This document shows positions 33,489-40,925 of a stretch of 64,000 nucleotides of DNA, in pieces. Each line of letters opens with the position of its first letter. Positions within the stretch are counted from its first letter, which is position 1. The DNA is from Roseateles sp. (GTDB lineage: Bacteria > Pseudomonadota > Gammaproteobacteria > Burkholderiales > Burkholderiaceae_C): the NCBI GenBank assembly GCA_015657635.1, contig JACDQM010000180.1:23159-87158 (forward strand), read 5' to 3'. Both the position numbers and the translations under genes were made by a program. The notes under the pieces are model-generated. The model did not search any database, was not told the origin of the DNA, and saw nothing but the letters and a program-made list of their open reading frames with translations.

Positions 33489-34718
33489 TCAGGCGCCTGG
33501 CGCCATGGGCAGGCCATGCTCGATCAGCGAGGCAAACAGGGCCGCGCCGAGTGGCAGGATCTCGTCGTTGAAGTCATAGCGCGGGTTGTGCAGTCCGCAG
33601 CCGTAGCCCGCGTCGCTGGCCTGGCCGATGCGCAGGTAGGCGCCGGGCTTGGCCTGCAGCATGAAGGAGAAATCTTCGGAACCCATGCTGGGCGGCAGTT
33701 CGCTGTCCACATGCTCAGCCCCGACCAAGTCGCGCGCCACCATGGCCGCGAATTCAGCCTCGCGCGGCGTGTTGATGGTGGCCGGGTAGCTGCGGGTGTA
33801 CTGCACCGTGGCGCTGCCACCCAAGCCCAGGGCAATGGACTCCACCAGCGCGGTCAGCCGCTCCTCGATGAGTTGCTGCACAGCGGGCTTGAAGCTGCGC
33901 ACCGTGCCGACCAGCTTGGCCGTGCTCGGGATCACGCTGAAGGCGCCGAGTTCGCCGGCACGCAGCGCGCACAGGCTGACCACCGCCTGGTCCAGTGGCG
34001 CCACATTGCGCGCCACCAGGCTCTGAACCGCTGTGATCACATGCCCGGCCATCAACACCGGATCCACCGACAGATGGGGATGCGCACCATGACCACCGCG
34101 GCCGTGCAAAGTGATCTCGACCTTGTCCGAGGCGGCCATCATCGCGCCCGAGTTCAGGCCGATTCGCCCGGCCGGCAGCTGCGGCCAGTTGTGCATGGCA
34201 TAGACCGATTCCACCGGGAAGCGCTCGAACAGCCCGTCCTGCATCATCGCTCGGGCACCGGCATAGCCCTCTTCGCCAGGCTGGAAGATCAACACGGCCG
34301 TGCCATCGAACTGGCGCGTCTGCGCCAGATAGCGCGCCGCGCCGATCAGCATGGTGGTGTGGCCATCGTGCCCGCAGGCGTGCATCAAGCCCGGGCTGGC
34401 CGAACGCCAAGGCATGTCGCTCTCTTCCTGTAGCGGCAAGGCGTCCATGTCGGCGCGCAAGCCGATCTGCCGGCCCGGGCCCTTGCGGCCATGGATCAGC
34501 GCGACGATGCCAGTCTGCGCAATGCCGGTGTGGATGGCATCGACACCGCAGAGCTTGAGCGCCTCGCACACCCGCGCCGAGGTGCGCCGCTCCTCGAAGC
34601 CCAGCTCCGGCATCGTGTGGAGCTCGCGTCGCAGGGCCTGGAGCTCACCTTGCACCGACCCCAGTCGCTGGTAGGCGCCGAACGCACGCGACGACGGCGC
34701 GATCACGGGCGCACCCAT
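33489..34718 (-). CDS. M20 family amidohydrolase (hippurate hydrolase / aminoacylase-like)
   Basis: A 409-residue metal-dependent amidohydrolase. HTMPELGFEE, LRADMDALPLQEE, MHACGHDGHTTMLIGAA (metal ligands), FQPGEEGYAGARAMM (catalytic Glu) and the lid domain HGRGGHGAHPH are all present, as in HipO and N-acyl-amino-acid amidohydrolases of peptidase family M20D. It has no signal peptide, so it is cytoplasmic. Its ATG shares one base with the dppB stop (TGATG), and it sits between the two permease genes. A job in cleaving an imported N-acyl or peptide substrate is therefore likely. The exact substrate cannot be read from sequence. Confidence 0.88.
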   Translation of the reverse strand: MGAPVIAPSSRAFGAYQRLGSVQGELQALRRELHTMPELGFEERRTSARVCEALKLCGVDAIHTGIAQTGIVALIHGRKGPGRQIGLRADMDALPLQEESDMPWRSASPGLMHACGHDGHTTMLIGAARYLAQTRQFDGTAVLIFQPGEEGYAGARAMMQDGLFERFPVESVYAMHNWPQLPAGRIGLNSGAMMAASDKVEITLHGRGGHGAHPHLSVDPVLMAGHVITAVQSLVARNVAPLDQAVVSLCALRAGELGAFSVIPSTAKLVGTVRSFKPAVQQLIEERLTALVESIALGLGGSATVQYTRSYPATINTPREAEFAAMVARDLVGAEHVDSELPPSMGSEDFSFMLQAKPGAYLRIGQASDAGYGCGLHNPRYDFNDEILPLGAALFASLIEHGLPMAPGA

Positions 34719-35701
34719 CAGTGGCCCCCGACCTTGCCTTCGATACGCAAGCGCGGGTCGACCGCGAAGTAAAGCATGTCGACCAGCAGATTGATGGTCA
34801 CGAAGATGAAGGAGATCAGGCAGAGATAGGCCGCCATCACCGGAATGTCAGCAAACTGCACCGCCTGAATGAACAGCAGGCCCATGCCCGGCCACTGGAA
34901 CACGGTCTCAGTAATGATGGCGAACGCAATCAGCGAGCCGAGTTGCAGGCCGGTGATGGTGATCACCGGCACCAGGGTGTTTTTCAGCGCATGGCCAAAA
35001 TAGACCGCGCGATTCGAGAGCCCGCGGGCACGGGCGAACTTGATGTAGTCGGTGCGCAGCACCTCCAGCATCTCGGCACGTACCAGGCGCATGATCAAGG
35101 TCAGCTGGAACACCGACAAGGTGATGGCTGGCAGCAGCAGGTGCTTCAAGCCATCGGCCGTCAGTAGGCCGGTGGTCCACGTCCCTATTGCGATCACGTC
35201 GCCACGGCCGAAGCTAGGCAGCCACTTCAGCATCACCGCAAACACCAGGATCAGCAGGATGCCGATCAGGAAGGTGGGCAGCGACACGCCCAGCAGTGAC
35301 AAGGTCATCAGCAGCTGCGACGAGAACTTGCCGCGCCGCAGCGCTGCGTAAACGCCCAGCGGGATGCCCACGAACAAGGCAATCAGGCCTGCAACCAGGG
35401 CCAGTTCCAGCGTGGCGGGAAAGCGTTCGATGATCAGCGTCGAGACCTTGCGGCCCTGCCGCAGGCTCAAGCCGAACTCGCCCTGAACCGCGTTGCCCAC
35501 AAAGGTGGCGAACTGCACCGGGAAGGGATCATCCAGCCCCAGATCGTGTCGCAATTGCTCACGCTGTTCAGGCGTTGCATCCTGGCCAAGAAGATTGGTG
35601 ACGGGGTCGCCGACATACTGGAACAGCATGAACGCGATAAAGGCCACCGTCAGCATCACGATGATGGCCTGGGCCAGACGTCTGAGAATGAAAACTAGCA
35701 T
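34718..35701 (-). CDS. dppB: Peptide ABC transporter permease (DppB/OppB type)
   Basis: A 327-residue permease with an N-terminal helix (FILRRLAQAIIVMLTVAFIA), a periplasmic section typical of OppB_N (ATPEQREQLRHDLGLDDPFPVQF), GEFGLSLRQGRKV and the EAA loop (DYIKFARARGLSNRAVYFGH). The ATG at 35701 begins MLVFILRRL, the usual start; 23 extra upstream residues in frame are not needed. First gene of the operon dppB-amidohydrolase-dppC-dppD-dppF. No substrate-binding protein gene is present nearby. Confidence 0.93.
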   Translation of the reverse strand: MLVFILRRLAQAIIVMLTVAFIAFMLFQYVGDPVTNLLGQDATPEQREQLRHDLGLDDPFPVQFATFVGNAVQGEFGLSLRQGRKVSTLIIERFPATLELALVAGLIALFVGIPLGVYAALRRGKFSSQLLMTLSLLGVSLPTFLIGILLILVFAVMLKWLPSFGRGDVIAIGTWTTGLLTADGLKHLLLPAITLSVFQLTLIMRLVRAEMLEVLRTDYIKFARARGLSNRAVYFGHALKNTLVPVITITGLQLGSLIAFAIITETVFQWPGMGLLFIQAVQFADIPVMAAYLCLISFIFVTINLLVDMLYFAVDPRLRIEGKVGGH

Positions 35702-35979
35702 GTCCTGAGGGAGCTTGGGGGTGCCATTCCTGTCTGACCCCGAAAGGGCCAGGTCGGTCGCCATGCCCATCGCATGCAGGATTCAGGCCACGCACCCTTC
35801 CAAATCTCTGGAGCGCAGCACTGGAATACCCAGACTGCAAGGGGGGCGGAGCTTCACCGCGCATCTGACGGGTGGCGTTCACCCTTTTGGGGCAATCGTC
35901 ACGAGCGCGTGATCATGGCGAACTCTGCAGCCCGGGGCAAACGGGAAAGCACCTAGGGGGAGCGCCTCGACGAGGGCTC
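35702..35979. other. Non-coding gap between the dpp operon and the DUF3047 gene
   Basis: These 278 bases must hold the dppB promoter. I see no convincing -35/-10 pair and no terminator for the DUF3047 gene. An inverted GGGGTCAGACA word lies at 35731-35741, 30 bases before the dppB start. Nothing else can be supported. Confidence 0.5.
35731..35741 (-). repeat. Second GGGGTCAGACA word
   Basis: Identical over 11 bases, in inverted orientation, to 16201-16211 beside the REP-type transposase. It could be a dispersed element acted on by that transposase, or chance. Confidence 0.3.
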
Positions 35980-36741
35980 TCAGAAATCCAGGCTTCCAGG
36001 CAAACGGCGTTGCTGCACGTCGAAGAACACCAGCCTGCCGTAGCAGGCCTGATTCTTTCCGCGCGTATTGTCGGCATCTGTCATGAACGCGGCGCCAACC
36101 AACTCGCCAGGCATCTCATCGAAGGCACGCCTGAAGTCGGCCTGAACATCGCGCTGAAAGCGTTGCCAGCGCCTGGCGCCTGCCGCGCCAGAGCCGACCA
36201 CGATCTTGCGAACGCGGTCGCTATGCGCACTGACGACGACCGTTTCCGGCGCTGCCTGCGCGTCCCACACATACATCAGCGTGGCATAAGGCGGCGCTTC
36301 GCCCGTCAAGGTCTGCACCAACTCGGACTTCATGCGCTCGCGCATCGACAGCCGCTGAGGATCGCCATCGAAAGCGAGCACGAGGCGCGCCGGCGCGTCA
36401 TCAGTCTCTGGTGCCGTCACCGTTCCAAGCGGCTCTGGCGCCGCCACCCACCAGTCGAACTCAACCCGTCCCAGGGACTCCGACGGCAGCTGCAGGCGCC
36501 GCCGCAAGAGACTGACCGAACGATCAGCCTGCGCCAACAGACAAGGCTGACCATCCTGTTTGGCGAAGCTGTAGCGCGTGGCGCGCTTGCCAGGCAACTC
36601 GCGCGCCGACCACTCCGGCAACTGCTCGGCAGTGGGCGTCAAGGGCGTCGCCTGATGAGCGCAACCAGCCAGCCACGCAAGCATGGCAAGCAGCGAGGAA
36701 GCGCTGATCAGCTTGAGTCGGGGAAGGCGGTCAAGATGCAT
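35980..36741 (-). CDS. DUF3047 family lipoprotein
   Basis: A 253-residue predicted lipoprotein: signal peptide with lipobox LAGC (Cys about 27). The body matches the DUF3047 pattern: a LGRVEFDWWV strand, ARLVLAFDGD, the TLMYVWD motif and a C-terminal GAAFMTDADNTRGKNQACYG. Members are widespread in betaproteobacteria and have no known function. The fold is probably a beta sandwich. It appears monocistronic, between the dpp operon and porin genes. The family call rests on remembered motifs. Confidence 0.72.
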   Translation of the reverse strand: MHLDRLPRLKLISASSLLAMLAWLAGCAHQATPLTPTAEQLPEWSARELPGKRATRYSFAKQDGQPCLLAQADRSVSLLRRRLQLPSESLGRVEFDWWVAAPEPLGTVTAPETDDAPARLVLAFDGDPQRLSMRERMKSELVQTLTGEAPPYATLMYVWDAQAAPETVVVSAHSDRVRKIVVGSGAAGARRWQRFQRDVQADFRRAFDEMPGELVGAAFMTDADNTRGKNQACYGRLVFFDVQQRRLPGSLDF

Positions 36742-36811
36742 GGCAACAGGCTAGGCAAGAGGATCGGGGCCTGTGCGGTAACTCTTCACGCAAGCGCAGC
36801 CACGAATTGAA

Positions 36812-36834
36812 AAGGGGTCGCAGCGCGACCCCTT
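36812..36834 (-). terminator. Terminator of the first porin gene
   Basis: A ten-pair stem, AAGGGGTCGC with GCGACCCCTT, is followed on the minus strand by TTTTCAATTC. Two more small hairpins precede it, at 36846-36862 (CTGCGCA / TGCGCAG) and at 36873-36889, overlapping the stop codon. Confidence 0.8.
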
Positions 36835-36885
36835 GGCGTGCGGAACTGCGCAGCATGCGCAGCCCGCCTCAACTGATCGGTTCGA

Positions 36886-37986
36886 TCAGAAGCGGTGACG
36901 CAGGCCCACCATCGTGCCATTGCGCTTCTTAGCACCGTTGGCCGCGCCATTGGCACCATTCAGGCTCACGTTACCCGACAGGCTGGTGTTGTCCAGACCG
37001 ACATAGGCATCGGTGCGCTTCGAGAAGGCATAGTCAGCCATCACCGACAGGAACTTGGCATCAGCCTTGGCGCCGGCGGTCACGCCAGTCTGCTCGGCCT
37101 TCCAGTAATGCGCGCCCAGGTTCAGCTGAGGCGTCAGCTGGTAGCCCGCACCAACAGTCCACATCGTGCGCTTGTTGGCCGCCAGGAAGGCTGCTCCACC
37201 GAAGCCACCATTGGAGCTGCCCGTCCACATACTGCCCAGCACGGCCATATCCGTCGCGCTCAGACCGTTGTCGGCCTTGTTCACTGCGTAGCCGGCGTTC
37301 ATGTACCAAGGACCGGTGCGGTAGGAACCGCCGAAGGTCGTTGCCTTGACCTTTTTGCCCGAGCCGAACTCGTAGTTCTGCATACCACCGGCGATGGTCA
37401 GGCCGCTTGCTGAGTAGCGCAGATAGCCACCCATGGTCTTGCCACCAGTCGCGCTGCCCTCGCCGGCAGAGACTTGCACGGCGCCACGGATCGGGCCCAC
37501 CTCGGCCAGGTACTTGACCATATTGCTGGCGCGAGCGCCCAGCGCGAAGCCGATTTCCGGCTTGTACTCTTCAGCGTAAGGCGAATAAGGGAACGAAGCG
37601 TAGGAGCTGGTCACCACATCGAACAAGACGTTGTACTGGCGGCCAACCGTCACGCGACCGAAGCCGCCTTCCAGAGCGACCCAGGACTGGCGCCAGAAAT
37701 CACCCGCAGCCACTGTGCCGTTGTCCGAGGTCAGGCGGTGCTCCATATTGGCCATCGCCTTCAGGCCACCACCCATGTCTTCGGTGATATTGACACCCAG
37801 ACGGCTCTGCGACATGCCACCACCGACCACACGGACGATGGAATCGCTCGGAGCCCCGGCGGAGTGCTCATTGGTCGTGCGGCGCACGCCCACATCCACG
37901 ATGCCATACAGGCTGACGCTGGACTGTGCCCATGCGGCCGTCGTGCTTGCCGCCAGTACGCTCAAAACCAGAACTGCTTTTTTCAT
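36886..37986 (-). CDS. Gram-negative porin (OmpC/OmpF-like, Burkholderiales type)
   Basis: A 366-residue outer-membrane porin. The signal peptide ends in AWAQ, then SSVSLYGIVDVGV, the standard first strand of betaproteobacterial general porins. Strong repeats of beta-strand pattern, RLGVNITEDMGGGLKAMANME and GFGRVTVGRQYN are family features, and the protein ends in Phe (VGLRHRF), the BAM recognition residue. AGGAG lies nine bases before the ATG. A stem (CTTGTTG / CAACAAG) at 38054-38075 lies in its leader. Substrate range is unknown. Confidence 0.93.
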   Translation of the reverse strand: MKKAVLVLSVLAASTTAAWAQSSVSLYGIVDVGVRRTTNEHSAGAPSDSIVRVVGGGMSQSRLGVNITEDMGGGLKAMANMEHRLTSDNGTVAAGDFWRQSWVALEGGFGRVTVGRQYNVLFDVVTSSYASFPYSPYAEEYKPEIGFALGARASNMVKYLAEVGPIRGAVQVSAGEGSATGGKTMGGYLRYSASGLTIAGGMQNYEFGSGKKVKATTFGGSYRTGPWYMNAGYAVNKADNGLSATDMAVLGSMWTGSSNGGFGGAAFLAANKRTMWTVGAGYQLTPQLNLGAHYWKAEQTGVTAGAKADAKFLSVMADYAFSKRTDAYVGLDNTSLSGNVSLNGANGAANGAKKRNGTMVGLRHRF

Positions 37987-38132
37987 CGATGTCTCCTACT
38001 TGTTGGTTGGTAGCTGTGACTATTCTCCATCCCAAGCAGCCGCAGGCCGCAGACTTGTTGCTCATGCCCAACAAGCGCTAACCCTGTCACCGCCGGGACA
38101 ATGCCCGCCCAACAAGGCCTCCAGAAAGCAAA

Positions 38133-38152
38133 AAGCCGCCCGAAGGCGGCTT
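38133..38152 (-). terminator. Terminator of the second porin gene
   Basis: AAGCCGCC and GGCGGCTT form an eight-pair stem closing a TTCG tetraloop on the minus strand, then TTTGC. It is nearly identical to the terminators at 9816 and 63305. It lies 13 bases beyond a perfect hairpin at 38165-38190. Confidence 0.8.
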
Positions 38153-38164
38153 GTCTCTGCGCGC

Positions 38165-38190
38165 CAAGACTCGGCGCAAGCCGAGTCTTG
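38165..38190 (-). other. Perfect 11-pair hairpin just after the second porin gene
   Basis: CAAGACTCGGC (38165-38175) pairs with GCCGAGTCTTG (38180-38190) around a four-base loop, eight bases after the porin stop and before the terminator. It could protect the 3' end of an abundant mRNA. Confidence 0.6.
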
Positions 38191-38197
38191 AGAGTCA

Positions 38198-39181
38198 TCA
38201 GAAGCTGTGGCGAACGCCGACTTCGAAGCCGGAGCTGTCCTTGCCAGCGGCAACAGCGGGGCTGCCAGCAACAGCGAAGCGAGCTGCGCCGTCGTTGGAC
38301 ACGCGCGAGTAGGTGCCGTACAGGGCCGTACGCTTGGACAGGTCGTGCACATAGCCAACAGCGAACTGGTTGGCGTCGGCACCGGTCTGGTCAACGCTGG
38401 TGTACGAAGCGCGCAGCGAACCCGAGCCCATGGGCATCGAGGCACCGACGTTCAACACGGTCTGCTTCAGAGCGCGGTACTTGTTCTGGGTGTAGGCGCC
38501 GGACAGCTTGACCACGCCCAGGTCGTACGAAGCGCCCAGGGTGTTGCGCTTGAAGTTCGACACCGCAGCCTTGGTAGAGGCAACAGCACCCGACACGTTC
38601 AGCGGGCCAGCAGCGTAGCCCAGGCGAACGCCGGTGGACTTGTTGCCGTCATTGCCTTCGCCGGCCGACATTTCGACCGAGCCATACAGACCGCCCATGG
38701 CCGGCAGGAAGTAGCCAACCATATTGTCAGCGCGCACGTTGGTGGAAGCGCCGCTACCCAGCACGCTGTGCAGCTTGTTCACATCGCCCTTGCCGTTCGT
38801 GCCGAACACGTCGAAATCGCCGTAGGCCGTGAAGTTGTTGGTCAGGAAGCGACCCAGACGCACTTCACCGAAGGAGCCCATCAGGCTCAGCGACGAACGA
38901 CGGTGCCAGAAACGGCTGGCGTTGCTGGTGCCGCTGTCCGGGTTCACGGCCGACTCCAGCCAGAAACCAGCCTTCAGGCCACCACCCAGATCTTCCGTAC
39001 CGCGGAAGCCCAGACGGCTGCTGGCGATACCGTCGGTGCCCATGCTCTTCAGAGTCTGGCTGCCGCTCTTGCCGTAGCTCAGGTTGGCATCAAGGATACC
39101 GAACAGGGTCACGGAGGACTGGGCCGAAGCGGCACCCACCATGGAACCGAGCACAGCCAGGGCAATCAGGGATTTCTTCAT
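38198..39181 (-). CDS. Gram-negative porin (second copy)
   Basis: A 327-residue porin with a signal peptide ending in ASAQ, then SSVTLFGILDANL as first strand. SSRLGFRGTEDLGGGLKAGFWLE and FGEVRLGRFLTNNF are typical, and it ends in VRHSF with the terminal Phe. It is clearly related to the neighbouring porin but is too diverged to be a recent duplicate. RBS AGGAG is upstream. The 5' leader is long and structured, with an eight-pair stem at 39294-39313. Confidence 0.93.
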   Translation of the reverse strand: MKKSLIALAVLGSMVGAASAQSSVTLFGILDANLSYGKSGSQTLKSMGTDGIASSRLGFRGTEDLGGGLKAGFWLESAVNPDSGTSNASRFWHRRSSLSLMGSFGEVRLGRFLTNNFTAYGDFDVFGTNGKGDVNKLHSVLGSGASTNVRADNMVGYFLPAMGGLYGSVEMSAGEGNDGNKSTGVRLGYAAGPLNVSGAVASTKAAVSNFKRNTLGASYDLGVVKLSGAYTQNKYRALKQTVLNVGASMPMGSGSLRASYTSVDQTGADANQFAVGYVHDLSKRTALYGTYSRVSNDGAARFAVAGSPAVAAGKDSSGFEVGVRHSF

Positions 39182-39469
39182 TGGATTCTCCTAAGTTGAT
39201 CAAGAGGCCCTGATCCTTGAAGCCCTGTTGCCAGAGCCGATCAGGCCAACCTCCGCAGCGGAAGTTGCCGTATTGCACCAGAGCAAAGTCGGGCTGACCA
39301 GAAGCCTGGTCAGAAATGCCCAAGCTTCGTTGCCCCAGCACAACGCGCGGCTTGAATCAAAAAACAGTCACAAAAATCAGCGCACGCCAAACAAGCCCCC
39401 GCTCGCTCAACAGCCTAGCGAAAGCTACCTAAAATCCACTTAAATTCGTGATCTGTTTACATTCTGCGC
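39182..39469. other. Divergent region between the second porin and coq7
   Basis: These 288 bases serve both genes. On the porin side is a perfect CTGACCAG / CTGGTCAG stem (39294-39313) about 110 bases before the start, plus a small stem next to the ribosome site. On the coq7 side TAAAAT-like words (39430-39450) could be -10 elements, but no matching -35 is clear, and no Shine-Dalgarno precedes coq7. Confidence 0.4.
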
Positions 39470-40126
39470 ATGAACCCCTCGAGCAAGCTCCGCCGCATCT
39501 CCAGCACTGACCGCTTGCTATCCAGCTTAGATCACGCCTTGCGCACCTTGTCGGGCAGCCACAGCGCCGGTCGGACCAACCCGGCAAGCTTGGCCGCACA
39601 GACCCAATCGCTCTCGGAACAGGACCGTCAGCTTTCAGGCGCGCTGATGCGCGTCAACCATGTCGGCGAGGTCTGCGCCCAAGCGCTGTACCAGAGTCAG
39701 GCTCTGGTCTGCAGCGATGAAGGCCTGCGCGCGCACTTCGAGCATGCCGCGCAGGAAGAGGCCGATCACCTGGCCTGGACCCAGCAGCGGCTTGAACAAC
39801 TCAACACGCACGCCAGCTGGCTGAATCCGGTCTGGTACGGCGGCGCTTTCGCCATCGGTGCGCTGGCCGGCCTGGCCGGCAACCGATTCAGTCTGGGTTT
39901 TGTCGTGGAAACCGAAACCCAGGTCGAGCAGCATCTGGCCAGTCACCTGGAACGTCTGCCTGAGGCAGACCTGGCCTCGAGGGCCATCGTCGACCAGATG
40001 AAGCTGGATGAGCAACGCCATGCTGAGGAAGCCCAGGCGGCGGGCGCGGCGGATCTACCCGCACCGATCAAGTCACTGATGAGGGTGGCCGCAGCTGTGA
40101 TGACGCGCACCGCCCACCATATCTGA
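39470..40126 (+). CDS. coq7: 2-polyprenyl-3-methyl-6-methoxy-1,4-benzoquinone monooxygenase (Coq7)
   Basis: A 218-residue di-iron hydroxylase of ubiquinone biosynthesis. The iron ligands lie in [38 protein letters not shown] and [13 protein letters not shown] hydrophobic segment, [11 protein letters not shown], probably contacts the membrane. The N-terminus is longer than minimal (about 50 residues before the helix bundle), as is usual in betaproteobacterial Coq7. Its stop is four bases from that of the convergent osmC gene. Confidence 0.95.
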   Translation: MNPSSKLRRISSTDRLLSSLDHALRTLSGSHSAGRTNPASLAAQTQSLSEQDRQLSGALMRVNHVGEVCAQALYQSQALVCSDEGLRAHFEHAAQEEADHLAWTQQRLEQLNTHASWLNPVWYGGAFAIGALAGLAGNRFSLGFVVETETQVEQHLASHLERLPEADLASRAIVDQMKLDEQRHAEEAQAAGAADLPAPIKSLMRVAAAVMTRTAHHI

Positions 40127-40130
40127 GGGT

Positions 40131-40565
40131 TCACACCTCGACCAACTCGACCGAAGTCGTGATCTCGGCGGTTTTGGCCAGCATGATGCTGGCCGAGCAG
40201 TACTTTTCATGCGACAGCGCCACCGCGCGCTCAACCGCAGCAAGGCTCAACCCCTTGCCGCTGACGACAAAGTGCATGTGGATCTTGGTGAACACTTTGG
40301 GATCGGCATCCGCCCGCTCGGCGCTCAGCTTCAGCTGGCAGCCGCGCACATCGTGACGGCCACGCTTCAGGATCAGCACCACATCGTAGGCGGTGCATCC
40401 GCCCGTTCCGGCCAGCACCGTCTCCATCGGGCGCGGCGCCAGGTTGTGGCCGCCTCCTTCGGGCGCGCCGTCCATGGCCAGCATGTGCCCGCTGCCGGTC
40501 TGGGCCACGAACGACATGCCCTGAGTGCCCATCCAATCAACCGTGCATTCCATAGCTTCTTTCAT
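40131..40565 (-). CDS. OsmC family protein
   Basis: A 144-residue OsmC/Ohr-fold protein. The first conserved Cys lies in VLAGTGGCTAYDVVLIL, the second in SHEKYCSASIMLAKTAEI; such pairs reduce organic hydroperoxides. HNLAPRPMETVLAG is typical of the YhfA-like OsmC branch, which may have other substrates. The ATG at 40565 is preferred; an upstream in-frame ATG at 40625 adds an unlikely tail and 40553 is also possible. It is divergent from the small unit at 40656. Confidence 0.87.
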   Translation of the reverse strand: MKEAMECTVDWMGTQGMSFVAQTGSGHMLAMDGAPEGGGHNLAPRPMETVLAGTGGCTAYDVVLILKRGRHDVRGCQLKLSAERADADPKVFTKIHMHFVVSGKGLSLAAVERAVALSHEKYCSASIMLAKTAEITTSVELVEV

Positions 40566-40655
40566 CTGCAGGCACTCGCCCGCGCCAATTCGCGAATATG
40601 AAGAATCGATGACATTCACAGGCATGCATCGCGAATTCGAGGCAGTTACCTATTT

Positions 40656-40811
40656 ATGCCAATTTGCCAGCAAAAATATTGCAGCGCAGCATTTGCAGGC
40701 GATAGAATTCTAGTCAGGCTGTTGAAGGCCTTCGGCGAGTTGGTCTTTCGAGTCCGCCAGCTGGTCTTCAACGCACCGTTTGTCTCCTCCACCGCCTCCA
40801 TGGTGGATTAA
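40656..40811 (+). CDS. Possible small protein of 51 residues
   Basis: An open frame from the ATG at 40656 to the TAA at 40809-40811, ending directly before a strong terminator. Its last 31 codons have G or C at the third position in about 25 of 30 cases and mostly A/T at the second, as in real genes of this genome. The C-terminal part reads RLLKAFGELVFRVRQLVF, an amphipathic or membrane-active stretch. No good ribosome site precedes the ATG, and the first 20 codons have poor codon use. The true start could be internal, or it may be the tail of a decayed gene. I do not recognise it. See also the overlapping RNA candidate. Confidence 0.3.
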   Translation: MPICQQKYCSAAFAGDRILVRLLKAFGELVFRVRQLVFNAPFVSSTASMVD

Positions 40812-40844
40812 GCCCGAGCCCGCAAGGTCTCGGGCTCTTTTTTG
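40703..40844 (+). ncRNA. Candidate small RNA ending at a strong terminator
   Basis: A TAGAAT hexamer (40703-40708), 18 bases after TTGCAG, could start a transcript at about 40715. GTTGAAG (40721-40727) can pair with CTTCAAC (40766-40772), enclosing an inner stem, and is followed by an unpaired TCTCCTCCACC stretch resembling an anti-Shine-Dalgarno. A TCCACC / GGTGGA stem-loop with a CCTCC loop and the terminator complete it. The layout fits a trans-acting sRNA of about 130 nt. The alternative is the small ORF in the same place; the two are not exclusive. Confidence 0.3.
40812..40844 (+). terminator. Strong Rho-independent terminator upstream of ilvA
   Basis: GCCCGAG (40812-40818) pairs with CTCGGGC (40829-40835), followed by TCTTTTTTG on the plus strand. 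No annotated gene on the plus strand lies just upstream, so it must end a small transcript starting after about 40600. Confidence 0.85.
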
Positions 40845-40925
40845 CCCGTCTGGCCGAGCAACGGGCGCGGAGAAGCGCTCGCTTATGATGCAGCGCCGCA
40901 AACATCCCGCACTGGAGAGCTCTCA

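Noticed and set aside
40735..40775. tRNA-like T-loop (TTTCGAGTCC) and a 3' end resembling tmRNA
   Set aside because: The T-stem does not pair, there is no acceptor stem, anticodon arm or CCA, and no tmRNA tag frame.
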